NCBI RefSeq assembly: GCF_001730305.1
Contig: NZ_MIJY01000023.1
Location: forward strand, 248,001 to 312,000
Direction of reading: 5' to 3'
Length of the DNA: 64,000 nucleotides
Source: Enterococcus termitis
GTDB taxonomy: Bacteria > Bacillota > Bacilli > Lactobacillales > Enterococcaceae
In this document: piece after piece, positions 36,159 through 44,786 of the stretch
Layout of the letters: each line of letters starts with the position of its first letter
Position numbering within the stretch: position 1 is the stretch's first letter
Position numbers and translations under genes: made by a program
The notes under the pieces: model-generated
The model's database searches: none
What the model saw: the letters and a program-made list of their open reading frames with translations, nothing else
Told to the model about the DNA's origin: nothing

Positions 36159-36977
36159 ATGAACCTACATCATAGAGGAGCTATTCTAACAGCACTATTG
36201 CTAGTATTTCTGGTTGTCAGTGGCTGTACAGCGAATGATAAAAAAACAAGTGCTTCATCTAGTTCCGGCAGTCAGGTAGAAGAACATCATTTATTGCTCG
36301 CAGCAGCTGCAAGTCTTGAAGCAGTCATGGAAAAAGAAGTCATTCCAGCTTTTATTAAAGAACATCCGGGAACGACCATCGAAGGAAATTACGATAGTTC
36401 TGGAAAATTACAAGCACAAATCGAAAAGGGGCTAGAAGCAGATATCTTCTTTTCTGCTGCGACAAAACAGATGGACGAGCTTGTTTCACAACAATTGATC
36501 GATAAAAAAAGTGTCGTGCCATTGTTACAAAATCAATTAGTGCTGATCGTTCCAAGTTCTTCTGAAGTCGATTGGAAAGCGTTTAGTGATTTAAAAAAAG
36601 CTGACATGATTGCAGTAGGCGATCCAGCGAGTGTTCCGGCAGGTCAATATGCTGAAAAAGGATTAAAAGCTTTAGGTGATTGGGACTATGTAAAAGAACA
36701 TGCTAGTTTCGGCATGAATGTAACAGAAGTATTGAATTGGGTTGCTGAAGGAAGTGCCCAAGCTGGATTAGTTTATGCTACAGATGCTGCATCGAATGAC
36801 AAGGTAAAAGTCGTTGCCGTGCTGCCGGAAGATACGTTAAATGAACCGATCATTTATCCAGTTGGTTTGGTTGAGCAATCGAAAGAAAAAGTAATAGCGG
36901 AAGAATTCATTGCGTTTTTACAAAGTGAAGAAGTCGCAAAATATTTTGAAGATACAGGTTTTATTCTGAATAAGTAG
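36159..36977 (+). CDS. modA: Molybdate-binding lipoprotein ModA (272 aa)
   Basis: Extracellular solute-binding protein for molybdate or tungstate. A lipobox VVSGC ends the signal peptide at about residue 22. LAAAASLEAVMEKEV at the start of the mature protein, YDSSGKLQAQIEKG, ADIFFSAATKQM, and YATDA contain the usual oxyanion-binding Ser and Tyr positions. AAGGAG precedes the ATG. First gene of a modABC transporter. Confidence 0.93.
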   Translation: MNLHHRGAILTALLLVFLVVSGCTANDKKTSASSSSGSQVEEHHLLLAAAASLEAVMEKEVIPAFIKEHPGTTIEGNYDSSGKLQAQIEKGLEADIFFSAATKQMDELVSQQLIDKKSVVPLLQNQLVLIVPSSSEVDWKAFSDLKKADMIAVGDPASVPAGQYAEKGLKALGDWDYVKEHASFGMNVTEVLNWVAEGSAQAGLVYATDAASNDKVKVVAVLPEDTLNEPIIYPVGLVEQSKEKVIAEEFIAFLQSEEVAKYFEDTGFILNK

Positions 36978-36986
36978 GTGAGCTTG

Positions 36987-37658
36987 ATGGATTTAAGTCC
37001 AATCATTATTTCGTTTCAAACCGCGATCGTGGCTATATTTTTTACTTTTGTGTGTGGTACATTGATTGCGTATCTTATTTTCCGCTTGAAAAATCAAGGA
37101 CTTAAACTGTTGTTTAATAGTCTATTTACCTTACCGCTGGTGTTGCCGCCAACGGTTTTTGGCTTTTTTTTACTGGATATTTTTGGTGTTCAACAGCCAG
37201 TAGGGAAATTTTTAGTGGATTTTTTTGCAGTGAAGGTGGTTTTTTCATGGGAAGCAACAGTGATTGCCGCGGTTGCGGTATCATTTCCTTTGATGTATCG
37301 CTCAGCAATTGCTGCATTTGAGCAAATCGATCCAGATTTGATAGCAGCAGGACAAACATTAGGCTTTTCAGAAAGAAAAATTTTTTTCACTATTGCGTTA
37401 CCGCTGGCAATCAATGGTCTGTCAGCAGGAGGTGTACTGGCTTTTGCTAGAGGCTTAGGCGAATTCGGAGCAACAACGATGCTGGCAGGCAATATTGCAG
37501 GAAAAACGCGAACACTGCCATTAGCGATCTATTCAGCAGTAGCAGCTGGCGATTGGGTTTTAGCACAAAAATACGTCATAGTTATTGTGATTATTTGTTT
37601 ATTGATTTTATTTCTAACAGAACTATTTAGTAGAAAAGCTCGGGGGATGCAGGGATGA
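36987..37658 (+). CDS. modB: Molybdate ABC transporter permease ModB (223 aa)
   Basis: Membrane permease with about five to six helices. The ABC-interaction EAA loop is GQTLGFSERKIFFTIALP near residue 130. LPPTVFGFFLL is a characteristic ModB block. A GTG at 36978 is in frame, but the AGGTGA site overlaps it and is better spaced for the ATG at 36987. It overlaps modC by four bases (ATGA). Confidence 0.92.
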   Translation: MDLSPIIISFQTAIVAIFFTFVCGTLIAYLIFRLKNQGLKLLFNSLFTLPLVLPPTVFGFFLLDIFGVQQPVGKFLVDFFAVKVVFSWEATVIAAVAVSFPLMYRSAIAAFEQIDPDLIAAGQTLGFSERKIFFTIALPLAINGLSAGGVLAFARGLGEFGATTMLAGNIAGKTRTLPLAIYSAVAAGDWVLAQKYVIVIVIICLLILFLTELFSRKARGMQG

Positions 37659-38656
37659 AACTTTTAGTAGATATTCAAAAAAAGTTACGTGATCATCAGC
37701 TAAAAGTCAACTTCGAAATTGATACCGCGACTTTAGGGATTTTAGGCGCATCTGGCTGCGGCAAAAGTATGCTGCTTAAATGTATTGCGGGTATCGAAAC
37801 TCCAGATTCAGGTCGGATTCAATTAGGGGATCGTGTACTATTTGATAAGGAAAAGCGCATCGACTTACCTCCGCAACAGCGTAAAGTGGGATTGCTATTT
37901 CAGCAGTATGCATTATTTCCACATTTAACAGTCTATAAAAATTTACGTAGCGTGACCAAAGATGCCCGCCTGATTCAAGAATTACTGACGATGTTTCATT
38001 TAGAAATGGTTAAAAACAGCTATCCTAGACAGCTTTCCGGTGGACAAAAACAACGTGTTGCGTTGGCTCGAATGTTGGCATCTAACCCAGAGTTATTGTT
38101 ATTAGATGAGCCTTTTTCCGCTTTAGATACTTCTTTGAAAGAAGAACTTCAAATTGAACTGCAAAAACGATTGTCAGATTATAAAGGCAATGTCTTGATC
38201 GTAAGTCATAGCTTAGATGAACTTTACAGACTTTGCCCGCTTCTTGGGATCATGAGTGATTCAGATTTTATAAAGGGCAAGACGACGGACTTATTCAAGC
38301 AACCTCAAACAGTTGAAGCTGCTCGATTGACTGGATGTAAAAATATTTTTCCAGTTAAACGAATCGATTCACATACGGTGCAAGTTCTTGGCTGGCAAAC
38401 ACCGTTGACTGTTGCCGCAGAAGTGCCGACGGAGTGTCGTTACATTGGGATTCGGGCTCACGATTTGCTGTTAAACAAAAGCAACGTCAATCAATTATCC
38501 GTAAGCCATGTCAGCAGCCAGCAAACGCCTTTTGAACAAAATGCTTGGTTTATCTGCGATGAGCGTGATCTTTGGTGGAAGGGAAGTAAGCAGATCGAAG
38601 TAGAGAAAATCGAATCATTCAGCCTTTGCCCAGAAGCAATCATGGTTCTCAAATAA
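37655..38656 (+). CDS. modC: Molybdate ABC transporter ATPase ModC (333 aa)
   Basis: ATP-binding subunit. Walker A is GASGCGKSMLLK (about residue 30), the signature LSGGQKQRVALAR and Walker B LLLLDEPFSALD are intact, with the switch His in VSHSLDE. The C-terminal 100 residues may be a molybdate-binding domain as in other ModC, though it is diverged here. It ends the island; a hairpin with a T run lies about 130 bases downstream. Confidence 0.9.
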   Translation: MKLLVDIQKKLRDHQLKVNFEIDTATLGILGASGCGKSMLLKCIAGIETPDSGRIQLGDRVLFDKEKRIDLPPQQRKVGLLFQQYALFPHLTVYKNLRSVTKDARLIQELLTMFHLEMVKNSYPRQLSGGQKQRVALARMLASNPELLLLDEPFSALDTSLKEELQIELQKRLSDYKGNVLIVSHSLDELYRLCPLLGIMSDSDFIKGKTTDLFKQPQTVEAARLTGCKNIFPVKRIDSHTVQVLGWQTPLTVAAEVPTECRYIGIRAHDLLLNKSNVNQLSVSHVSSQQTPFEQNAWFICDERDLWWKGSKQIEVEKIESFSLCPEAIMVLK

Positions 38657-38787
38657 GTGAAAAAGAGTAGTTAGTATGATACTTCAAAAATTTACTTTAG
38701 GTAACTGATAAGAATGACATTGAAGAGAGACAAAAAATCTTCTAAAAGCAACCGCGACATCATGGCTGAGTAGATAATTAAGTAATA

Positions 38788-38821
38788 AAAACGATTCGTT
38801 ACAATTAGGGATCGTTTTTTT
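38788..38821 (+). terminator. Candidate terminator after modC
   Basis: 8-bp stem AAAACGAT / ATCGTTTT with a 15-base loop and T run. It lies closer to the next gene than to modC. Confidence 0.6.
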
Positions 38822-38891
38822 GCTGAAATTAGTTGTAAATAATGAAAATTTTGATAAAGTAAAAAGTAACAGAAACTCTTGGAGGCAAATT

Positions 38892-39767
38892 ATGAGCTTG
38901 TATTTAGAAATGCCGGAATTTGAAGAACAGCTTCTTTTTAGAGCATTCATCAATGATGGGATGACGATCGTTTACCCACATTGGCATAAAGAGGTTGAAA
39001 TCATCTATTCGATACGCGGCACAGTCAATATCGGTGTCGGCGATGAGGTTGTCCATGTAGCGGAAGGAGAAATCTATTTTTTTGCCAGTGGTGAACCCCA
39101 TTACTTTTTAGCCTCTCCTGATAGTGAACGGATCGTCTATCAGTTCGATTTAAGTGTATTTAATGAGAAACAGTTAAAATCAGCAGAGGATTGCTCGTTG
39201 ATCGAGTTATTTGAAACAGGCGAAAAGCATAGCTCAAAATGGTCTAAATCCTTATATTTGGATATCAAAAAACTATTGCAGCAGCTATTTGAAGAAACGG
39301 AACAAAATAAGCAGGGGAAAAATTATGCCCAGTTTGCTTTATTATTTCAACTGATCACAACTTTTTACAGGCGGTTACCACAAACACAAATCAAGGTTAA
39401 AAAAGGAGCTAAAGCATCAACAATCAAACATAAAGAAACGTTAGAACATTTAGACCGTATCTTTAATTATGTAGAGAATCATTATGATGAAACGATCACA
39501 TTAGAAGAAGTGGCTAAATACAGTGGTTTTAGTCCGTATTACTTTACTCGTTTTTTTAAAGCGAATACAGGTACAACGTTTATGCGTTTTTTAACCGAAT
39601 ACCGTATCAATCAAGCCAAATTTATTTTAGCAAATGAAAAAGCACCGATGATCGAAGTCGCTGAAAAAGCCGGATTTGCAAGCGTGAAAACCTTTCATCA
39701 TGTGTTTAAGGAACATGTGGGAATATCCCCTTTGAAGTATCAGAAATCATTTATGGAATTTGTCTAA
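38892..39767 (+). CDS. AraC-family transcriptional regulator (291 aa)
   Basis: N-terminal cupin-like effector domain (PHWHKEVEIIYSIRGTVNI, residues about 27-45) and C-terminal AraC DNA-binding domain (about 190-285) with two helix-turn-helix units: ITLEEVAKYSGFSPYYFTRFF and MIEVAEKAGFASVKTFHHVF. GGAGG selects the ATG at 38892; the frame stays open upstream without an SD. Such regulators usually control sugar or oligosaccharide genes, but no obvious target adjoins it, so the regulon is unknown. Confidence 0.85.
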   Translation: MSLYLEMPEFEEQLLFRAFINDGMTIVYPHWHKEVEIIYSIRGTVNIGVGDEVVHVAEGEIYFFASGEPHYFLASPDSERIVYQFDLSVFNEKQLKSAEDCSLIELFETGEKHSSKWSKSLYLDIKKLLQQLFEETEQNKQGKNYAQFALLFQLITTFYRRLPQTQIKVKKGAKASTIKHKETLEHLDRIFNYVENHYDETITLEEVAKYSGFSPYYFTRFFKANTGTTFMRFLTEYRINQAKFILANEKAPMIEVAEKAGFASVKTFHHVFKEHVGISPLKYQKSFMEFV

Positions 39768-39770
39768 AAA

Positions 39771-39812
39771 GAAACAGCCTACGGACGATAATATGTCCAC
39801 AGGCTGTTTTTT
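39771..39812. terminator. Bidirectional terminator between the AraC and sensor genes
   Basis: AACAGCCT / AGGCTGTT arms plus an inner GGA / TCC pairing, flanked by A and T runs. Confidence 0.85.
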
Positions 39813-39816
39813 AGTA

Positions 39817-41106
39817 TCAGGGATCTCGTTGAAGGGTTAACAAGACTGAAAAGTTCTTAATATCTGATTGAAGAAATAAATCCAACTCATTGTATTGAGT
39901 GATGATTTTCATCAGATCTTCTAGACCATGCTCTTTATAGTTTTTTTTTGAGGTGATTGAGTCAATTGTCTGGATTGTGTTACTTTGCTCTGCTTTATTT
40001 TGAAACACAAAACGAAGCTGACGGGCGTTCTTTGTGATCGACACATACAAAGTAGTGCCGGCTCTTCTTTTGGTTTCTTTTACGGCATATTCAGACAAAG
40101 CTGATAGACAGCGAAGAAGATCAATCAAGCGGATCGAGATATCATATTCTTGAATTCTTTCAGGGATATCAAAGTGCAGTTGAAGGTGTTCCTGCTTACA
40201 TGTTTCGACTAGATACATTAAAAGACCTTGAAGGGGTGGGATAGATAAATTATCTAGTCCCATATAAGGATCTGAATTCAAGACATCTTTTGAATAATCA
40301 GCGATTGAGTCAATGTATTGGAGCGCTTCTTGGGACTTCCCTTGTTCGATATAATCTGTCAAACTCAATAAAATATTACGATAGTCATGCCGAAATTCAT
40401 CTGAAATAACAATTTTTTCTAGTTCTTGATTATATTGTTCAAATAAAGCTTCTTTTTTTTGCTGCTGTTGATAATATTTACTATATAAATAAGCAGTAGA
40501 GTATACAATCAAACAGAGTGTTAACAACAAAAATGTCAGATAAAAGAATGACTTGACAAAAAAATATGTAATAGCCAATTGTCTAATCACAATAAAAAGA
40601 ATCAGAAAAAAAAGAGCAATAGCTGATTGGAGTCTATACCTTTTACGAATATGTAAAATAGAATCAGAAATCAAATAGGTATCATCAATTTTTTTAGCGG
40701 CTAAGCTTAATAAAAAAATAGCAGCTTGTTGTCCAAACAATGAAAAAGGTACAAGCGACTGATACTTAACTGTGCTAATAACATGTAATTGAAATAGGAA
40801 ATTCAATAGATCATAGGTAAAAAGCCAAGAAAGAATGACTACTGAGTTGAACAAAAACAGAGTCAGTACCATTAAAATCCAACTGTCAACATGGTACACA
40901 ATAAAAATGGCTAAAGTTGTATAGAAAATAAATAATAGTAAATAAAGATAAGGTACTACATTAAAAAAACTGCTAATAATAATTAAACTCAAGATGCTGG
41001 ATAAAATAATGGATTGCTTTTTGCTGATATACTTTTGATAAAGCAAAACCCAGATAATTTGAAGATAGCTTATAGCAAACAATCTAGCTGTTAAGGCAGG
41101 TTCCAT
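39817..41106 (-). CDS. AgrC-like sensor with degenerate kinase domain (429 aa)
   Basis: Six or seven N-terminal transmembrane helices (to about residue 205), then a GHKL-type cytosolic domain. The phospho-acceptor block EFRHDYRN is intact. The N-box that should read LLDNAxEA reads LSEYAVKE, so the Mg-binding Asn is replaced by Tyr, and the G-box GKGL is EHGL. The protein may still be phosphorylated or form dimers with the sensor upstream but is unlikely to bind ATP normally. It is separated from that paralogue by a weak terminator. Confidence 0.8.
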   Translation of the reverse strand: MEPALTARLFAISYLQIIWVLLYQKYISKKQSIILSSILSLIIISSFFNVVPYLYLLLFIFYTTLAIFIVYHVDSWILMVLTLFLFNSVVILSWLFTYDLLNFLFQLHVISTVKYQSLVPFSLFGQQAAIFLLSLAAKKIDDTYLISDSILHIRKRYRLQSAIALFFLILFIVIRQLAITYFFVKSFFYLTFLLLTLCLIVYSTAYLYSKYYQQQQKKEALFEQYNQELEKIVISDEFRHDYRNILLSLTDYIEQGKSQEALQYIDSIADYSKDVLNSDPYMGLDNLSIPPLQGLLMYLVETCKQEHLQLHFDIPERIQEYDISIRLIDLLRCLSALSEYAVKETKRRAGTTLYVSITKNARQLRFVFQNKAEQSNTIQTIDSITSKKNYKEHGLEDLMKIITQYNELDLFLQSDIKNFSVLLTLQRDP

Positions 41107-41189
41107 AGCTTTTGCACTCCTTTAAGTAGAAAAATCATATTAAAAAAAGTCTGGAAAGTCACAAATTATCCTTTGTTAAAAAATAGATA

Positions 41190-41234
41190 TAAAAAAATGT
41201 AGAGAGCAATGTTAAACACTACTATTCTACATTT
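41190..41234 (-). terminator. Candidate terminator between the two sensor genes
   Basis: On the minus strand, AAATGTAGA pairs with TCTACATTT across a 21-base loop, followed by a T run. It may partly uncouple the second sensor. Confidence 0.55.
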
Positions 41235-41244
41235 ATCGAATAAG

Positions 41245-42549
41245 TTACTGTTTTGTTAATTTATGAACGGAATAACTAGCAATAAAACGATTGTCTTTCT
41301 TTGCTACCTGATAGCTTGCCTTTTTATATTTATTGATTATTTTTGCAAGAATATATAGCCCTTTCCCTTGATGGTTTTTCTTTGTTGAAAAATTATTTTG
41401 TAAAATCGATTGGAAAGGAACATTTTTATCTTCTGTATATGTATTTTTAACGGTTACCTTTACAAATTGAGAGTCACCAGTAATCATGATTTCAATCAAT
41501 TGATTATTTGTTTCTTGAACTGCCTCATACGCATTGTCCAATAAAATAGAAAAACAACGAATAAAATCAACAATGTTCATATCGATATTCGTCAGGGTGT
41601 CAGTTACGGTAATCTTTATTGGAATATCGATTTCCAAGCACCGTTTAAGAAAATTGGTTAAGAGACCTTGAATCGGAGGATTATGAATCAGAGCAATTGT
41701 TTTGTATAAATTAGGTGTTAAAAGTGAATTTGAGTAATCAATGATTGTATGGAGTAAAGTCAGCGCTTTTTTAGTATCATCCATTTCTAGATAGGAAGTA
41801 AGGCTTAATAAAAGTTGTTTGTAATCATGCCGAAATTCATTGGAGCGCTCGATCCTTTCCTTTTCTTGTTCATATTTTTCATTGAGTATCGTAATATACT
41901 GTTGCTCATTTTGCTCCTTAACAACAAGCAGAATATTCCAGCTAAGAAAAGCAGTAAAGCAAATGATAATAAAAGAACTATAAAAAAAAGGAGCAGAATA
42001 GCCCTCTAAAACACTGAATTGTTGTAATCCAAATGTGAAAAATAAAGAAAACAAGAGTAAAATAGCTAAAAAACGATATTTCTTAGGTAAAAGATGTAGA
42101 GTCTTTGTAATATTGAAGCGTTTATTCAAATAATTTGTATAAGCCAACAATAAACAGAAAATAAATTGTTGTAAAAAAATAAATAAATTTAGATAATTTG
42201 CATAAATTTCAGCTGATATTAAGTGATAAATCAATAAAATATCCCAAAGATCTAACGTTAAAAGCCAAGAAAGTAAGACGATTGCATTTTCGAAGCTCAG
42301 GAATAAAGCAGGAATCAGCCAATTTTGTATTCTTCTTGCAGGAAATAAAAACTGCAAAATAAATAAGGGAATTAATAACAAAATAACTAAGTGATCATCT
42401 GTAAGAAAACCAACTAGAAATTGAACAACTAAAATAATGGTCATGAGTATTGTCTCGCGAAGGGACAATACTTTTTTATAGGAGAACAACCATAGAAACT
42501 GCAAAAAATTTAAAGCAAGCAGTGAAATGAAAAAAGGTCTATCTAGCAT
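41245..42549 (-). CDS. AgrC-like sensor histidine kinase (434 aa)
   Basis: About six membrane helices (residues 1-205) followed by a histidine kinase core of the peptide-pheromone (HPK10) type. The phospho-acceptor is in NEFRHDYKQ, the N-box ILLDNAYEA and G-box GKGLYILAKI are intact, in contrast to the neighbouring sensor. AAAGGAG precedes the ATG, which overlaps the response-regulator stop by 11 bases. No peptide-processing AgrB or pheromone gene was found next to it, so the signal is unknown. Confidence 0.87.
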   Translation of the reverse strand: MLDRPFFISLLALNFLQFLWLFSYKKVLSLRETILMTIILVVQFLVGFLTDDHLVILLLIPLFILQFLFPARRIQNWLIPALFLSFENAIVLLSWLLTLDLWDILLIYHLISAEIYANYLNLFIFLQQFIFCLLLAYTNYLNKRFNITKTLHLLPKKYRFLAILLLFSLFFTFGLQQFSVLEGYSAPFFYSSFIIICFTAFLSWNILLVVKEQNEQQYITILNEKYEQEKERIERSNEFRHDYKQLLLSLTSYLEMDDTKKALTLLHTIIDYSNSLLTPNLYKTIALIHNPPIQGLLTNFLKRCLEIDIPIKITVTDTLTNIDMNIVDFIRCFSILLDNAYEAVQETNNQLIEIMITGDSQFVKVTVKNTYTEDKNVPFQSILQNNFSTKKNHQGKGLYILAKIINKYKKASYQVAKKDNRFIASYSVHKLTKQ

Positions 42550-43312
42550 ATTGATACTCCTTTAACCCTTTTTTCACTTTATCAATGATTCTGGTTCCCA
42601 CAAAAAGTTCATGCTCTCCTAAGAATGTAATTGTGCCATTTTTTCGATTAATTGATGAGATGTTTTCAAGATTGACTATGTAAGATTGAAGCGATGAAAA
42701 TAAGTAAGGTTGTTTTAAATTACTTTTCATTTTGCCGATTTTTCCTTCTATGATCAATTCTTCTTCGACAGTTTTGACTAAAACCCGACTTTTTAATCCT
42801 TTTAATGATTCAATGTATAAGATATCTTTACAATTGATATAAATTGATTCGTAACCATTCATAAAAGTGGTGATATCTTGATCTTGCCTCCAGGTTGACT
42901 TAGTCAAACTTTCAACTTTCATAAGGACATTTTCAATCGTAGTTTTTAGCTCAGTTGAATCGATAGGATTTTTAACGAGATAGCCAAGAGGGAAAATTTC
43001 ACTATTAATGATGGAAATGGCTTTATCTTCGAAATTTGTCAAGAAAATAATCGGACATTTATCATTGCGTTCTCGAATCTTTTTGGCTACGTCGATACCT
43101 GAATATTGTGTTTTTAAATCGATATCTAAAAAGAAAACATCATTATCAGAAATGGTTAGTGTTTGAATATCTTCCATAAAGAGTAAATGATTATCCAAAG
43201 GAGATATTACATAAGTAAACGATTCTGAATGATAGTTCTGAAGATAGGAGATAATCTTTTTTCTATATAGATTATTATCCTCAACTACATAAATTGTGGC
43301 ATTCTTAATCAT
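42539..43312 (-). CDS. LytTR-family response regulator, AgrA-like (257 aa)
   Basis: Receiver domain (residues 1-130) with the acidic pocket VVEDNN and the phospho-acceptor Asp in FFLDIDL; the conserved Lys is in GYLVKNPID. A LytTR DNA-binding domain follows (about 145-255; YIESLKGLKSRVLV and SLQSYIVNLENIS). AAAGGAGG precedes the ATG. It is transcribed away from the WxL operon that begins 331 bases off, so that operon is the natural candidate target. Confidence 0.9.
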   Translation of the reverse strand: MIKNATIYVVEDNNLYRKKIISYLQNYHSESFTYVISPLDNHLLFMEDIQTLTISDNDVFFLDIDLKTQYSGIDVAKKIRERNDKCPIIFLTNFEDKAISIINSEIFPLGYLVKNPIDSTELKTTIENVLMKVESLTKSTWRQDQDITTFMNGYESIYINCKDILYIESLKGLKSRVLVKTVEEELIIEGKIGKMKSNLKQPYLFSSLQSYIVNLENISSINRKNGTITFLGEHELFVGTRIIDKVKKGLKEYQYAR

Positions 43313-43428
43313 CTTTTTCCTCCTTTCAAAAAAATAAAAAAAAACAATTATAAATCTATTCTAGGATAATCCAATAAAAAAATAAAGATTTAGATAAATT
43401 AAAAATAAAAATAGAGATGGTTGTAATT

Positions 43429-43442
43429 TGAAAGCGCTTAGA
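43429..43442 (+). promoter_or_regulatory. cre site 1 of the WxL operon
   Basis: TGAAAGCGCTTAGA, one base from the CcpA consensus. Confidence 0.6.
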
Positions 43443-43500
43443 TGTCATTTTTTCTATGAGGTAAAAATAAAATTAATAAATGAAAAAGTTAAATGTAATT

Positions 43501-43514
43501 TGAAAGCGCTTGCT
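43501..43514 (+). promoter_or_regulatory. cre site 2 of the WxL operon
   Basis: TGAAAGCGCTTGCT, matching the CcpA consensus; preceded by the same eight bases as cre 1. Confidence 0.65.
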
Positions 43515-43643
43515 TGTTGTTTTCTTGAATGAGGAATAACTGTAAGATAAGTGCAGTAATAAGTTGTAAAAATCATTACTATTAAAAATATTTTTTTGAT
43601 AATAATGATAAAAATTAGCATTTAAATTAGAGAGGTAGTTAAA

Positions 43644-44786
43644 ATGATCGATCGGCAAACGAAAATTGTAAAGTATCACAAATTAATTATACTAGCTTTT
43701 GCGGCCATTTGCATTTCTCCTGTTCAAGCAATAGCAAAAGAGGACAAAGACCAACCATTAGAGTTCAGCGTCCAAGCTATTCGACCAGATACTCAAATTG
43801 AAACGAATAAAACTTATTTTGTTATTGAGACAAAGCCGAACGAGTCACAGGTGTTACATGTGAAAGTAAAAGCTGCAGTAGAAGAACCAATCAAAGTTCG
43901 AGTATCTTTATTAAATGGAACAACAGGGATCGGTGGAAATATTGAATACGATCCTTTGATAAAAGACGTGGATGAAACCTTAAAAAATCCGATTACAGAA
44001 ATTGCGAAAGTGTCACAACCAGAAATTACCTTAGAAAACTTTGAAGAAAAAACAGTTGATATCGTTGTAACGCCAACAAATGATTCATATGAAGGAATCA
44101 AGTTAGGCGCGATTGTATTTAATCTTGCTGAGGAAGAAGATAGCGCTAAGAAAAAATCAATGGTTGAAAATGCCTTTCAATATCGAATCGGTCTAATTAC
44201 TAGTGAGACAAATGAAGAGTATGATGATGCAAAAAATTTAGATTTAATTTCTACAAAGGCAGATTTGACATTAGGACGCAAGCAAATTTCAGCAGTTATA
44301 CATAACTCAGATCCTAAAATAGCAGATAACTTAAATATTGAAGCGACGGTCAAAAAAAAGGGTTCATCGAATGTGTTAAAAAGACAAGCTGTTACCAATG
44401 CAAGAATGGCGCCTAACAGTACCTATGATTTTTTAATAGATTGGGGTGCAGAAGACATTAAGGCTGGTGATTATGTTGTTGATATGACAGCCAAGAATGA
44501 ACAGGACGAGTGGAAATGGCAAAGTGAGTTTACTATTTCCGAAGGATATGCAAAAAAACTGAATGAAGAGACAGTCTTTAAACTAGAATCACCAAAATGG
44601 TTACCATTTGTTGTTGTAGCGACAATCCTTTTCATTATTGGAGTAACGACTGCCCTTATTATTAGAAATGCACGGTGGAAACAAATTCTTAAAGAACGAA
44701 TGAAAAGAAGAAGAGCAAAAAAAGCAAGAAAAAGGAAGGAAAAAGGGGATATTGCTAAGCGTAAAAAAAATAAGAAAAGGGAATGA
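43644..44786 (+). CDS. WxL-interacting protein, DUF916/DUF3324 (380 aa)
   Basis: CscA-type protein that binds peptidoglycan and tethers WxL proteins at the wall. A signal peptide ends near residue 31 (QAIA), the DUF916 domain follows (EFSVQAIRPDTQIE), then DUF3324, a C-terminal helix (WLPFVVVATILFIIG) and a highly basic cytosolic tail. GAGGTAG precedes the ATG. It opens the WxL operon and overlaps the LPXTG gene by four bases. A second member lies at 47730. Confidence 0.9.
   Translation: MIDRQTKIVKYHKLIILAFAAICISPVQAIAKEDKDQPLEFSVQAIRPDTQIETNKTYFVIETKPNESQVLHVKVKAAVEEPIKVRVSLLNGTTGIGGNIEYDPLIKDVDETLKNPITEIAKVSQPEITLENFEEKTVDIVVTPTNDSYEGIKLGAIVFNLAEEEDSAKKKSMVENAFQYRIGLITSETNEEYDDAKNLDLISTKADLTLGRKQISAVIHNSDPKIADNLNIEATVKKKGSSNVLKRQAVTNARMAPNSTYDFLIDWGAEDIKAGDYVVDMTAKNEQDEWKWQSEFTISEGYAKKLNEETVFKLESPKWLPFVVVATILFIIGVTTALIIRNARWKQILKERMKRRRAKKARKRKEKGDIAKRKKNKKRE

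Larger units (their letters stand above)
43313..43643. promoter_or_regulatory. Divergent control region between the signalling genes and the WxL operon
   Basis: No ORF with an SD. It holds two identical cre boxes at 43429-43442 and 43501-43514, each inside an 18-base direct repeat (43422-43439 and 43494-43511, 72 bases apart). A dyad TCATTACTAT / ATAATAATGA lies at 43573-43608. Rather AT-rich throughout; a clear -35/-10 pair was not found. Confidence 0.6.

Noticed and set aside
38684-38953. 89-codon minus-strand ORF upstream of the AraC regulator
   Set aside because: Covers the regulator's SD and start; no SD of its own and atypical composition.
43473-43679. 68-codon minus-strand ORF in the WxL control region as a pheromone precursor
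   Set aside because: No SD, no Agr-type peptide features, and it overlaps the start of the DUF916 gene.
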